Assembly (NCBI GenBank): GCA_905220665.1
Contig: CAJNAR010000027.1
Location: 1 to 64,000 of the forward strand
Reading direction: 5' to 3'
Source of the DNA: Albugo candida
Lineage: Eukaryota; Oomycota; Peronosporomycetes; Albuginales; Albuginaceae
DNA length: 64,000 nt
Shown: in pieces, positions 13,481 to 23,660 of the stretch
How positions within the stretch are numbered: the first letter of the stretch is position 1
Layout of the letters: each line of letters begins with the position of its first letter
Notes under the pieces: generated by a model
What the model was told of the DNA's origin: nothing
What the model saw: only the letters and a program-made list of their open reading frames with translations
Database searches by the model: none
Program-made: the position numbers and the translations under genes

Positions 13481-14600
13481 TCCAAATGTCTCCGGACTGT
13501 TACGTGATGCATTACTCAATTAATAATTGGTAAATCAAATAAAGCGTATAATCGGTTTGAAAGAGCTGTTACTATCCGCAGCCCATGCTGGGAGCCCCAG
13601 GAAAACACATCAACACCATGACAATGTATCACCATCTCTGCGAGTATTTCAAGTAGCGTTTGGATGCTGAGATTTCGGTTGTATCTGCGATCACCACAAT
13701 GCATTTGGCTTTTGATGTACAAGTCGAGAAGGAATTAGACAAAATCGGACATATTCAAAGCGACAGGCGATCACAAGCACTTATGACTTCAAATTTGGTA
13801 TGCTTTGTATGAAATGTCATCATGGATATTCGCATATCTTACCAGTAAAACACAAACAGCCCGCTAGCAATCTAGTGAGAAGTCTTTCGAACTTCCATAC
13901 GAGATGGAAAATCAGACTTCCACTGCGAAAGCAGACTCTCCAGCATATTCGTTAGTTCCATGACGTCGGGGCTTAAACGTTCTTGACAATCGATGTAAGT
14001 TTGCTGGATCAACGAATCAGTGACATTTCTATGCCCTATACTGCACAAATGCGATGCATTATATGAGGGATACCTTGGAAAACATTAGTGCTTTTATATA
14101 TCCAGAGCATCGTCTTGTATGAAGATGGTACAAAGGATCAAGAATCATTATACATTGACACGCGATCGATCAAATGTGATCAATATATATGTGCCATCAT
14201 TTGGTCCAACGGAAACATAGTATGTAAGAAATACGCTGTCATTGCTTGAGGCGTCAGATAAAGTGTACAGAATAGGATTGTGCTTCCGAGAAGCCGAGTT
14301 CGGAGCAATAGTGCGCGTAGCCATTCACGTGATTATGATTCACACCTGACTTGAGTCTAGCGCTTTTGGAAATGGCGATATCATTGTCAACCAAAGATTT
14401 ACTACAAAAATCACATGGTGTTGAAATTCCACACCTTATACAAGCACAAATCAAACGTGGCTATGCAGGTCATGTCTCAACGAAAAAGGTTCTTTTCTAC
14501 ATCTACATACCCACGGAATATTCCTGGAAGAAGTAAGAAACCTTCAAGAATGCTCCAGGAAATCTGATGTCTTCACCCAGAATCATCACATTCACAACTC
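13481..14600. other. Intergenic stretch without recognised features
   Basis: No open frame here exceeds about 70 codons with any recognisable motif, and no repeat similarity was noticed. The last part serves as the upstream region of the secreted-repeat gene at 14652. Confidence 0.45.
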
Positions 14601-14603
14601 GAT

Positions 14604-14620
14604 TGCCATTTTCGGTTTTA
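14604..14620 (+). promoter_or_regulatory. Oomycete Inr-like element
   Basis: The sequence tgccattttcggtttta resembles the oomycete initiator (GCTCATTYYNCAWTTT type). It lies about 32-48 bp before the ATG at 14652, the usual spacing for short oomycete 5' UTRs. Part of the same motif (ttttcggtttt on the minus strand) survives at the window end in the inverted copy, so the duplication included the promoter. Confidence 0.45.
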
Positions 14621-14651
14621 CTTCATACAGCAGAGATACAATCACTTTAGC

Positions 14652-15323
14652 ATGATGAAGTCACTGATCGTCCTTCAATTCCTCTCGTCTTTATGCCTCA
14701 TCGCATCAGCACATAACGAGGACATTAATGTCGCAGGTGTTACAGTGCTGAAGAATTCTTCAGCTTTAGCAATCAAAAATAAGGCACTACAAAACAATTC
14801 CATCGCATTTATTGGCAACAACGTGGCAGTTCAAAAGAATTCTCAGATAAAGAAGGAGTCGAACGAACAGGCCGAGGACATTAACGTTGCGGGGATCACT
14901 ACACTGAAGAATTCTTCAGCTTTGGCGATCAAAAATAAGGCATTGCAACATAATGCTATCGCTTTTATTGGTAACAATGTGGCCATTCAAAAGCAGTCTG
15001 AAATCGAAAAAGAGTCGGCCGAACAGGTTCCTGCTGGAGTTGAGTTGCTTCCCAATGAAAAAGACGTTTTGATTATGCCACAAGAGGTGGACTCAGAACA
15101 AGTTAGCGATTTGGAAGCTATTCAGCGAGAAGATGGCATTTCAGATTCCGAACAAGGAACGTTTGGACCGTCTTATCGTGTCCGCTTCCGTTTCCGTCAT
15201 CCCCAATTCGGATTCCGTTATGGATACCGCTATCCAATTTGGTACTGGCGACGTTTTGGTCATCGATTCTATCCCGCCCGATGTTACTTTGGACGACAAT
15301 TTGGTGACTTTTATTATTGTTAA
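14652..15323 (+). CDS. Secreted protein with two 51-residue repeats
   Basis: This is a 223-residue protein beginning with a clear signal peptide (MMKSLIVLQFLSSLCLIASA), so export is expected. Residues about 23-73 and 75-125 are two tandem modules. Each follows the pattern ED-I-NVAG, then LKNSSALAIKNKALQ, then IAFIGNNVA, and ends with KES-EQ. After an acidic linker (about 126-165) comes a basic-aromatic tail rich in Arg, Tyr, Phe and Trp. It contains YGYRYPIWYWRRFGHRFYP and ends in Cys; the only two cysteines of the mature protein are in this tail. No RxLR-EER or LxLFLAK motif is seen. I do not recognise the family. A secreted pathogen protein or cell-surface protein is plausible. The first ATG of an ATG-ATG pair was chosen; an Inr-like element lies 32-48 bp upstream. 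A paralog with one nonsense codon lies in inverted orientation at 63286-63957. Confidence 0.85.
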   Translation: MMKSLIVLQFLSSLCLIASAHNEDINVAGVTVLKNSSALAIKNKALQNNSIAFIGNNVAVQKNSQIKKESNEQAEDINVAGITTLKNSSALAIKNKALQHNAIAFIGNNVAIQKQSEIEKESAEQVPAGVELLPNEKDVLIMPQEVDSEQVSDLEAIQREDGISDSEQGTFGPSYRVRFRFRHPQFGFRYGYRYPIWYWRRFGHRFYPARCYFGRQFGDFYYC

Positions 15324-16619
15324 ATCATCGCATCGGCAATTTGATGTGAAGTATCGTATATCTGTAATTGGAATAAAGTTGTTGTTTGTCCTTTGATATC
15401 ATTCACTGTCGTCGCTGATTTGGCTGATCGTGTTGAGACGATACGCATTCGCTTACGATGATCAAGATACCATCACTCACGCAGGTCTATTTGGCTTCGA
15501 GCGCTTCTTCATGTATTAAAGGTATTGTTTGGCTTCTACCGATGTGGTGAACAACTAAGAGCGTCGACAGATGACGGCATGCGACTTCAGGAGGGCGACG
15601 GTCAACAAACCAACATTGCACTTAATTTGCACGAAAAGCTGGATATGCCATCTGACAGCTCGGCTTCAGCTCTTAGATGGCGTGAGAACGTGCGTAGTTA
15701 AACGATCGATTTGCGGTCCTTTATCACATCAAAAATAGTAGGATGTCCAACAAAGTTTCGAAAAATTCGGCTGTGGGAAGCTTTAGGATTCTTCTGTATC
15801 TAATGCATGAGCAGACTGAGAATGTCCAGAAATAGTAACCACTGACTCGCATGCCAATTCATCAATGAAGAAGCGAATAAAAAGCATCAGATGAAAGGAT
15901 GGTTTTCAGACTTTTACGTAGTTGAAGCATCGTATCATGTATGAACGTTGTCCATGCTCGATACATCAGGCATAGAAGAAAAGCTTATGCTGTCAAATTA
16001 TTGGGTTTTGCGCTGGTATATTAGTACAAGAATGATTAGACGGGTCAGAGGATATGGATGACGCAGATGCGGATTGATTACAGCTACAAGCGACAGTGCT
16101 GTATATACAATAAATGGTGTCCGCGAGATGTGCTTGTCTCAAAGGCGCTTGGGACATAACAGGTGCAGAGCGGGCTCACACAGACATATGAACAGCTTGT
16201 CTTTTTTCCAACGTTTGAACGTCCCGCTTGGATAGTAGTCCTATGAAAATAAAATGTCAGACAGCACACCTCATAATAGTCTAGTTTCCAGTATGCAGAT
16301 TGCGCGTAAGAAAAGGTTTTGGCTGGATAGCTTTGCAGGCGAAAAAGAAACAGATATGAAGCTGTCGGACGAGGCATTTTTCTATCGGTTGGCGTTGCTC
16401 ATCCCTCCAAGCGATCCATCGAAAGATCTCATCTTATTCAACACTACCAGATGTGGGGCGGAGAGGTGGCAACTTGGTAGATTTAAAGTCAATTATCGTT
16501 TTGACGACTCACTTTTACAATTAGGTCATATAATCACTTTTTCGATATGCCCATGATGACACTACAGCAGTCAAAGAATATGTATACTATTCAACGATAG
16601 CTGAATGGTCATGCGCTTC

Positions 16620-17136
16620 TTCTACTTGATGTCTATTTTGACCAAGAGACTTCCCGGTAGAGTAGAGTCTCTAATCCGCGCGATCCTACTTTCCATTATA
16701 GAACCGTAATGAGAAAAAGGAACGCGATTCGTTCGACGGAACGAACTCTGCAATTCGCTGTTCAGCTTCAGCCTCTCTAAGCGCTTCTTCAAAAGTTGCA
16801 AAATCCGATGAGCATTGACTGCACGTGCTAATAAGACGAACGAAACCACCCGTGTTTGGTCCATTCAAACGCAACTATCCCGCTGCCCCTCCACCGCACC
16901 ACGTTTTTTTTATTCTTCCTTCGCTAATACGACATGAGCTATTGCAACCCACGAAAGTATGGAATCTGAATCTGTAGCTGAATGAGTTCTTTCACACGCT
17001 TCTCGGCCTTCTTCCTCATACTATCTGTAAGTTTTCGATTGATCGCTTCTAACTTCTTTATTCGCTCGTCAGGAAGTCCACCTTTTCGTCCCATTTCCGT
17101 AGCTTTCATTTCAGAAGTAAGAGTTGTGACCTTCAT
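16620..17136 (-). pseudogene. Coiled-coil protein relic, possibly a kinesin stalk
   Basis: On the minus strand an open frame of 65 codons (17136-16939) reads through LPDERIKKLEAINRKLTDSM and then KKAEKRVKELIQLQ, a strongly charged helical pattern. A second frame (16874-16686) contains FEEALREAEAEQRIAEF. Stops separate the pieces. The style resembles kinesin-type stalk segments, and decayed kinesin copies lie just downstream at 18.9-21.4 kb, but no motor motif is present here, so this is inference. The 5' end is fused to a copy of the CDK11-like gene's promoter and first codons. Confidence 0.45.
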
Positions 17137-17650
17137 TTTCGGTAGTTTCGTTAAGGTTTTCCATGGTGCGAGGGCTTTATCATCTCGCCTATCCGATTCA
17201 GTACAGTGTTTGTATAGGATTGGATACTTGACTACCTAACGAATGATGTTACAGCACGGTTGTATAAAACGTAACAGAGATTGTGTGTTAACATCGCGTT
17301 GCTCTTTGAACAAAACTGAATTTGTATGTGTGTTAAGGATGCAGTGCCGTGTTATACACCCAAGTTTATCGTTACTTGGTTGAACTTGCATTTTGACTGG
17401 AAAGTTACATACGGGTAACCATCAAAAAAAAGTAATGAAAATGAATTGCATGTTGGAATTCTGATCGACTTTGTTGAGGAATAGTTGACAAACGCCTAAT
17501 GGTAGGATGACTTCAGTGCCGCACTAACCGCAGTGATCTTATTGTAGAGTAAGCGTCATTAAGCATGGACGGATTTGGAAGAGAGGTTCAAAGCATTTTT
17601 GATTTTTAGAATTATCCCAGCCATGTGGGATTTTGATCACAGCTCTAAGG
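17105..17650 (-). repeat. Copy of the CDK11-like 5' region
   Basis: Reading the minus strand, this stretch aligns with 25780-26340, the upstream region and first about 20 codons of the CDK11-like gene. Shared landmarks include ggataggcga just before the start, ggtcacaact in the coding part, ctgatcgac and ttgtagag far upstream. An ATG is kept at the start position, but the frame soon leaves the CDK sequence and joins the coiled-coil relic. It agrees better with the pseudogene copy at 43.7 kb than with the intact gene around the start, suggesting that the two copies share a history. Confidence 0.7.
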
Positions 17651-18460
17651 CCTCCAAATCTGAGGGGGTCCTTGAACATAAGTAAATTTGTACGTTCTCT
17701 CCGTAGGCAACAAACGCGAACGTTGCCAGCTTGTCCGTGCTGTTAAGGCATTAGGTGTTTGTGTTACAACTTTATGAAACGAAAAGACAGATACCTTTTC
17801 TTGAAGTCACCTTAGGGGTTCAAGTTGACAGCTTTCGTCTGCCTTCTTAGTTATTTACATACCTTCAGCATTGGAATAGCGTGGCGATCAGAGCAACGCG
17901 TTTTGCTCTATTTCTATGCATCTAATTTTCTTCATTTATTACCATCTATAGCCGCAACAACCTCGATGATAAAGAAAGCGCAGGAAGAATTTCACAACCT
18001 GTACAGCTGACCAAAATTTGCGCATTTTTACTGATTGTGATTTCGTACATCACTGCCCTTTCACATGCATTGAGAAAACAATGACGCTGCGATGATCTTG
18101 TATCAAAGAGCATTTTTCTCGCAGCTGTGTATATTTCCAACCTATCGGTATACTGTGATGCAAGACCTTCATTCCCTTCAACATGTCCGTACTACTCGCA
18201 AAGAAAGTAACGCAAGATATGACAATCTATCACCTCGAGTTACCATTTTCCACTGCAGCAGTGGGCTATTCTCAGCGTTGATCAATAAGTAGCCACAATT
18301 CATTGCGCGTAGCTGCTTACTGAGACAGTTCTAGTAATTTTTCATCAATGTTACGAACCCCCGAGGGTATGCGACGAGATCAAGTAAATGACATCTCCGT
18401 CCACGAAGGTACTTTTGGCTAAACGCGACGTGATACCTCGCTCCAACACATGCAAGGATC
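17651..18460. other. Stretch without recognised features
   Basis: Open frames of 60-66 codons occur on both strands (for example 17946-18140 minus) but none shows a known motif. No clear repeat match was noticed. It lies between the copied CDK promoter and the kinesin relics. Confidence 0.4.
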
Positions 18461-18780
18461 CAGCTGCAATAGCTCATGTCCATACTATTTTCGACATGTC
18501 CACATTAAAGCTGCACAATGAAATAGCAGCTGTATCATTCGAAGATAACTGAACGAGCATGCGCTGCTCCTACTTGATCGATCCATCGGATTTGGATTAC
18601 CATATTGAAACAGAAATAGCCGATGAACAAAGAGTCACTCGATTGGATAAACATGTTGCTGTTCAACTTCTGAAGCTGATGAGTATTGGCTGCCCCGCTA
18701 ATGGGGCGAACGTCATACCATTGACGTGGGTACTTGAATCCATTGAATTAGACTGCAGCTCTTCCACCGCGTAACATTTT
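18460..18780 (-). repeat. Diverged direct repeat of the 16.62-16.93 kb segment
   Basis: The blocks tgcaatagctcatgtc (18465) and gcatgcgctgctcctacttgat (18558) recur near 16934 and 16611 with substitutions. The intervening stretch also matches weakly, including the run about a short spacer before gctaatggggcgaacg versus gctaataagacgaacg. It appears to be the same relic as at 16620-16940, here following kinesin copy B on the minus strand. Confidence 0.5.
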
Positions 18781-18929
18781 GATTACCGTTCCTTCCGTAT
18801 TCTCATGAATCTCGAATGAGCTCTTTGTGCCTCGAAAGTCCAAAATCTGATCTCATAGACGAATGAGGTCGTCCCCATGCTTCTCCACCTGCTTCTGCAG
18901 ACTCACTGTGATTTGTTTAATGTTTTGAT

Positions 18930-20050
18930 TCGTCACCACGTACTACGACTTTTCGTTTCCCAACTTCGGCATTCATTTCCGATGTTGCAAACTCTCGAAG
19001 AAGCTGACGGTGTACATGCATATTGTTTGTGATCTTCTTTAGAAAAGTCTGATGACACAGCACTTTGCTTTGCTGAGGCAAGCAGAGATCTGCATTCAGT
19101 GCTCCAATTCTTGATCGGCTTACCTATCGATGTATCCATGCTTTGACGTCTTTAGACTGAGAGTGAAGGTGAATCAGCCGAATGAGTCAATTCCTTATGC
19201 TCGAAATCCAATCCTCCGTGATTATCGGCCTTCATTCAGCTCACTTCAGACGACTCTATGAGCTGGATTTTGTTGTCCAGTTGATCCTTCAAATCTTGTA
19301 GTAAATGCCCTCGTTGATCAGAATGCAGTTGTACGTCAAGAAATTCATCTTCCAGTTTTGTAAACTTCCTCTAAAGTTGTTGCAAAGCCTCCGTAGTACT
19401 TGCGTTGAATAGCATAAATGTATGATGTGCAGTGGTGGTTCTCGTTCTTGATTTTGGTGATCGCTGATTGCTGATTGCTCTCATAGGAAGTTGCAAAGTC
19501 CAGTCGATTCTTCAGCGCATTGCGCGGTTCTTTCCGAACTGTAAATCATTTCATCAAATTATCGGTACTCTTACGACTGCTCGATTCCGACATGTTGATG
19601 CTCACCGTTGTGCGACCATCAGAGTCTTGGTAGATACGATCGACTTTCATATCGATATCGCACATGACTCATAATCGGTTCAATCAAGTTGTTGATCACT
19701 TTCCATGGGTAGACGACGATACATAAACCATCGTGGCCTTCTCGAGTGTCTTCCGACAGCTTCAGTCTTCCTCACCATTTTCAGATCTACAAGGTAGAGT
19801 TTTCCCAATTCAAGCACCTGTGTTGCATCATATCGTTGCTACACTGTCCCCATAAGAGCGTTGTGCCTACATAGCTGCGTGCATTCATTTAATAGCAGCG
19901 ATAGAACGCTTCTTGTTTTCTTTAATCACGCGATGCATAAATTCTTCTGGGCTTGCGACATACGACGAGCCACACGGATAGCACAAAATTGTGTAACCTC
20001 ATTCCACATGTTTCTTCTCGTATTCGTCGACTCTGGGATGTGTGATTGAT
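18930..20050 (-). pseudogene. Decayed kinesin, copy B
   Basis: On the minus strand, pieces of a kinesin motor domain appear in order in several frames. First is EEFMHRVIKENKKRSIAA (about 19975), the segment before the switch-I SSRSH motif. Next is a remnant of the switch-II LYLVDLAGSE block with MVRKTEAVGR (about 19800-19740). Coiled-coil sequence follows (TTEALQQL, KFTKLEDEFLD, about 19420-19330). Stops and frame changes occur throughout, and no P-loop was found. It lies directly downstream of copy A in the same orientation, so the two look like a tandem duplication. It cannot encode a motor. Confidence 0.65.
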
Positions 20051-20074
20051 CGCTTGCAATGTGTTCTTCGGTCG

Positions 20075-21420
20075 TCACGTACTGCAACTTTTTGTTTCGC
20101 TTCCGTGAGTAATGATTCCGTTGCTCCAAATTCAGCTGGATGTTGCACGAATGTTCGCCTATTTTTTATGGTAGTTCTGATGTCACATGGATCTCATCTG
20201 AGAATGAAGGTGGAATAGTCGAAGAGATCGAGTCCTCCATGAGGTCAGTCTCGATATCAGTTGGTGACGAGTCTGAGATCGCTCGTTGCGGGTGCAGAGT
20301 GCAATTATGTAGTATCAGAAATGCTTGTTCGCTTCATCTTGTGATGACAGCAGATCCCCTTGATGATTCCAGGAGAGTCCCAATTTAGCCATCACTCTCT
20401 TGTTGTCTTTGTCGGTGTGCATCCCTTTTCAGACGAAAATGGCAGCTGACCTTTGCTGTCCAGTTGAATATGAAATATTGGCTGATTTCCACCAACAGAA
20501 TACCACATTCAGCATTTTGTACTTTTTCTGGAGCTGTTGGAAAGCCTCGATGGTGCTTGTTTCGGATGACAAGCCTTTTCAGAGCACTTGCTGATGCTCT
20601 TCTCACTCCTGGCTTTTGATGATCGCCACTCTTGAGCAAATTGACGATATACGTTTTCATGTATCAATCCTCTTGTGATTTTGCCGATATCCTAAACGTG
20701 CAAGAAGCATGAACAAAGCTCCAATTACGGGAACATACACCACGTGTTTCTTTTGCTGAAACAATATGACGGAAGTGTGAGTTTCTTGCGTCAAAGACTT
20801 TATCCGCCACGTTGTAGAAATGATCCATTGATCATCTTTGCCTCCTCGAGCCGAGTTCCGACAGCTTCGGTCTTCGACACCATTTCAATTCCAGCCAGAC
20901 CCAATAAGTATAACGTTTCTGGATTTCAACGTGTCTTTGGAACCAGTCAAAAAAAGAACGGAGTGGCTACGTGAGTAGCACTCATTCAAATTTGTTGTCG
21001 CTATGACACGCTTATTGGTCCCTTGAATCACATTCCACATAAATCTTGTGGCGCTTGTGGTAGACATCTTCATCATATTTTCGACCCAGAAACCACGTCG
21101 TGTGAAGATCAGACACTTGAAGTATATACATGCAACAGAACTCGTTGTGATTGTGATTTCCAATTTTGCATCAGCAGCACCATAGGGGTTCAAGTTGACA
21201 GCCTCAGTTTGTCTTACCATGCACGCAGCCAACGAGCACATCACCATTGAATAAATAAACCGTGGATTAGACGTGAGAAGGATTGCTAGAGGCTGCGGAC
21301 TTGCGCATTGCGTGATTGTGGATTGTACGATGCAGCATCTTAGGCCAACGAATGTAACACTTCGCGTCACGTTTAAAGACCTGGAATCCAACGACGCTGT
21401 AATCAACTTCATCAAGGGCG
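20075..21420 (-). pseudogene. Decayed kinesin, copy A
   Basis: A minus-strand open frame (21415-20885) ends in recognisable kinesin motor sequence. It reads VIQGTNKRVIATTNLNECYS followed by RSHSVLF, which corresponds to the switch-I region (N-x-x-SSRSH). In another frame at about 20935-20820 follows LYLLGLAGIEMVSKTEAVGT, the switch-II block (family LYLVDLAGSE), then LEEAKMING. Coiled-coil fragments (TIEAFQQLQKKYK) lie at about 20560-20500. Key residues are altered (DLAGSE to GLAGIE) and frames are broken, so this is a pseudogene. The best family guess is a kinesin-1-like N-terminal motor. Confidence 0.75.
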
Positions 21421-21429
21421 GAGCATACA

Positions 21430-22500
21430 GCTTTTAATCGTCAAAGGAGTCGAAAGGACACAATTGCGCCGGACCCTTAATAAGTTGACTCTATATGCAA
21501 TGACACACAAGCAATTGGCTTGAGTATCAACCAATTAGCCACAATGCAATGCTCTTTGTATCCTTGCCGTAAGACCGTCAAGTTCTTGATCTGGCTGCAT
21601 TGTGAAAGGTTTCGATGCTAAACTTGACAGGGCTGTCTAGTAAGAGCAAATAATGACATTCTACACATAATGGGAAATCTTTCCGAGAAGCTTATTATGA
21701 CAGCCCACATCCCAAGACTTTGCTGTGATGGAAACATTCTCATGTGTATGTGAGCGATTATGCTTTCCCTGTGTAAGCTTCGTCTCTAGAAGGCATCCAA
21801 AATGTACTCGGTCCACGCATCTGTCCCATCAGTTGCATTACAGTTATGCTCTCAATAAGAGCGTACATGTACACTATCGAGTCTGCAGTCTGCACGTCAG
21901 ACCATTAAGTCTCTGCTGTCAGACGATGCGTTATATCTATCGTAACGTTCATTTCAAAGTTGAGATTTTGTTTGGCACAAGCCTTCTCACATGCACAATT
22001 AGATGCTGTAAGAAATCTTTGAAATGGCCTCTTTGTGACAAATTCACATGTCGTTTGGCAATGCAACCGACTTGAAGTTTGCCTTTTCGAGGCAGACTAA
22101 TTATGAGAGTGTTTAGTCAGCTTGCAGTGAAAAGGATACAACATGCAGATGCAACGAGGGGTTGTAATAGGAATGTGAATTATATTTACACGCTTTACTC
22201 GCTGTAGCGCATGAAATATCATCAACTATACGAATGTAGACCGTCAACAGCAACTGAGATAAGTCGAGAAACACACATTCATCAGCAATACATTTTCAAA
22301 CTGAAGTGACGAGATGCATGTCGCTATGTACTCGTCAATATAGTGACTTATCAGCCGAACGGTAATGACTCTTTGCTCAGTCAATCTAATGATTCACTCA
22401 CTTATATCTCGAGGCAAAAATCGACTAATTTCGGTTCGAACGGTTAAGTGAACACAGTAGTACAGTGAACAAGCTTACAAGTACGACAAGTACAGTCGTT
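21430..22500. other. Intergenic region before the gene island
   Basis: An open frame of 116 codons exists at 21725-22075 on the plus strand. It is Cys- and Ser-rich without a known motif and I do not call it a gene. Nothing else was recognised. The end of the stretch is the promoter region of the NAC-alpha gene. Confidence 0.45.
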
Positions 22501-22501
22501 C

Positions 22502-22517
22502 GCTGCCATTCAATTTA
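22502..22517 (+). promoter_or_regulatory. Oomycete Inr-like element of NAC-alpha
   Basis: The sequence gctgccattcaattta agrees well with the oomycete initiator pattern (CATTY followed by AWTTT) and sits 21-36 bp before the ATG at 22538. Confidence 0.45.
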
Positions 22518-22537
22518 ATTTTCTGTAATTTGTGGCA

Positions 22538-23080
22538 ATGAGCATCGACGTCCAAGCGCACCAACATGAAGGCAGTTCAGACAGAGATAGTGACGATGAA
22601 ATTCCTCCATTAGAAGAAGCGCAGGATGGTATTGGCGCAGAAAAAGGCAAGCACAATCGTTCGGAGAAAAAGTGTCGAAAAGCAATGCAAAAACTCGGTC
22701 TGAAGCCTGTATCCGGTATCGTACGAGCAACAATCAAGAAAAACAAGAGTATTCTTTTCGTCATCAGTAAGCCCGACGTGTTCAAGAGTGCGTCTAGCGA
22801 GACGTACGTAATCTTTGGAGAAGCAAAAATCGAAGATCTGAATGCACAAACACAATCAACGGCTCCCCAACAGCCCAAGACTCCTGAAACCATCAAAGAG
22901 AAAGTCATTCAGGTGAACGAGACCGTACAAGAAGACGAAAATGTAGATGACTCGGGTATCGAAGAGAAGGATCTCCAGCTTGTGATGTCTCAAGCATGTG
23001 TTAGCAAAGCGAGAGCCGTCAAGGCACTGAGAGACAATAACAACGATATCGTGAATGCAATTATGGATCTTACAATGTAA
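22538..23080 (+). CDS. NACA: Nascent polypeptide-associated complex subunit alpha
   Basis: This 180-residue, intronless gene encodes the alpha subunit of NAC, the ribosome-bound heterodimer that shields nascent chains and prevents mistargeting to the ER. The N-terminal 40 residues are acidic ([16 protein letters not shown]). The NAC domain spans about residues 42-104 ([18 protein letters not shown] through the [13 protein letters not shown] block). A spacer with many Gln, Glu and Thr follows. The C-terminal UBA domain (about 140-180) begins at [19 protein letters not shown] and includes [17 protein letters not shown]. Length and domain order are typical of the family. The ATG at 22538 was preferred over the upstream in-frame GTG, because it follows an Inr-like element at normal spacing. 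The next gene, 14-3-3, is on the same strand 580 bp away. Confidence 0.96.
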   Translation: MSIDVQAHQHEGSSDRDSDDEIPPLEEAQDGIGAEKGKHNRSEKKCRKAMQKLGLKPVSGIVRATIKKNKSILFVISKPDVFKSASSETYVIFGEAKIEDLNAQTQSTAPQQPKTPETIKEKVIQVNETVQEDENVDDSGIEEKDLQLVMSQACVSKARAVKALRDNNNDIVNAIMDLTM

Positions 23081-23613
23081 TTCGCTTTGGATCGAGACAT
23101 CCATTTGAGTAGCATTGTAATATAAAAAACAATATGGTCACATTTTGAATATATTTTGAATGCTAACCGGTTTCAAGCATGAAAGTTTTAGTCAAATTTT
23201 GACGAATTAGAGACGATAGGAAAATCCAATGTTGGGTCGCCTTTGGAACCTGGAGTTTCTCATATCTCAGCAAGAGAACCGCACCCTAAAAATTCCTCGC
23301 TCGATTATATCCAATCCTTGTATCGAAAAGAATAATTGAACGCGTGGATTGGATATATCATTCGTGAATTCTTTTGATCCTTGACCCCTACGCCCTTCAA
23401 GCCCTTCCCCTTTTCTTATAAAACCTAACTTTCTTCTAGAAACCAATGAATGGCTCTATGCGTGCTTGGAAAGGACACTCGATTACACCCGTATATTGTT
23501 TAAAACTGTACACGTTTCCTACTTTTTTTCTCAACCCTTTGTTTTTCTTGTTCGTTACCGGCTCGAGCCACTGTGAACCTCAGAATAAAACTGAAAGTTT
23601 GATTAGTTTGCAA
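23081..23613. other. NAC-alpha 3' and 14-3-3 5' flank
   Basis: No gene was recognised in these 530 bases. The stretch contains the 3' flank of NAC-alpha and T-rich sequence (about 23395-23545) leading to the 14-3-3 promoter. Confidence 0.6.
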
Positions 23614-23626
23614 CTTTCATTGCTTT
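23614..23626 (+). promoter_or_regulatory. Inr-like element of the 14-3-3 gene
   Basis: The sequence ctttcattgcttt, a TCATTYY-type core followed by T-rich sequence, lies 35-47 bp before the ATG at 23661, the distance seen for the other Inr candidates in this window. Confidence 0.35.
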
Positions 23627-23660
23627 TAAAAGAACCAAGTAGTGAGAACAAGGAGTCGTG

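Larger units (their letters stand above)
14600..16810 (+). repeat. Left arm of a 2.2-kb inverted duplication
   Basis: The segment matches the reverse complement of about 61761-63984. It covers the promoter and gene of the secreted repeat protein, then about 1.3 kb downstream without a recognised gene (15420-16620), and fades into a coiled-coil relic near 16700-16810. By eye the match is strong over the gene and the first few hundred bases after it, and weaker further out with small indels. The arms are about 45 kb apart and inverted. Confidence 0.9.

Noticed and set aside
14652..15323. RxLR or Crinkler effector class for the secreted repeat protein
   Set aside because: No RxLR, EER, LFLAK or HVLVVVP motif follows the signal peptide; only secretion can be claimed.
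21725..22075. Plus-strand open frame of 116 codons before NAC-alpha
   Set aside because: Cys/Ser-rich without domain or good start; composition looks non-coding.
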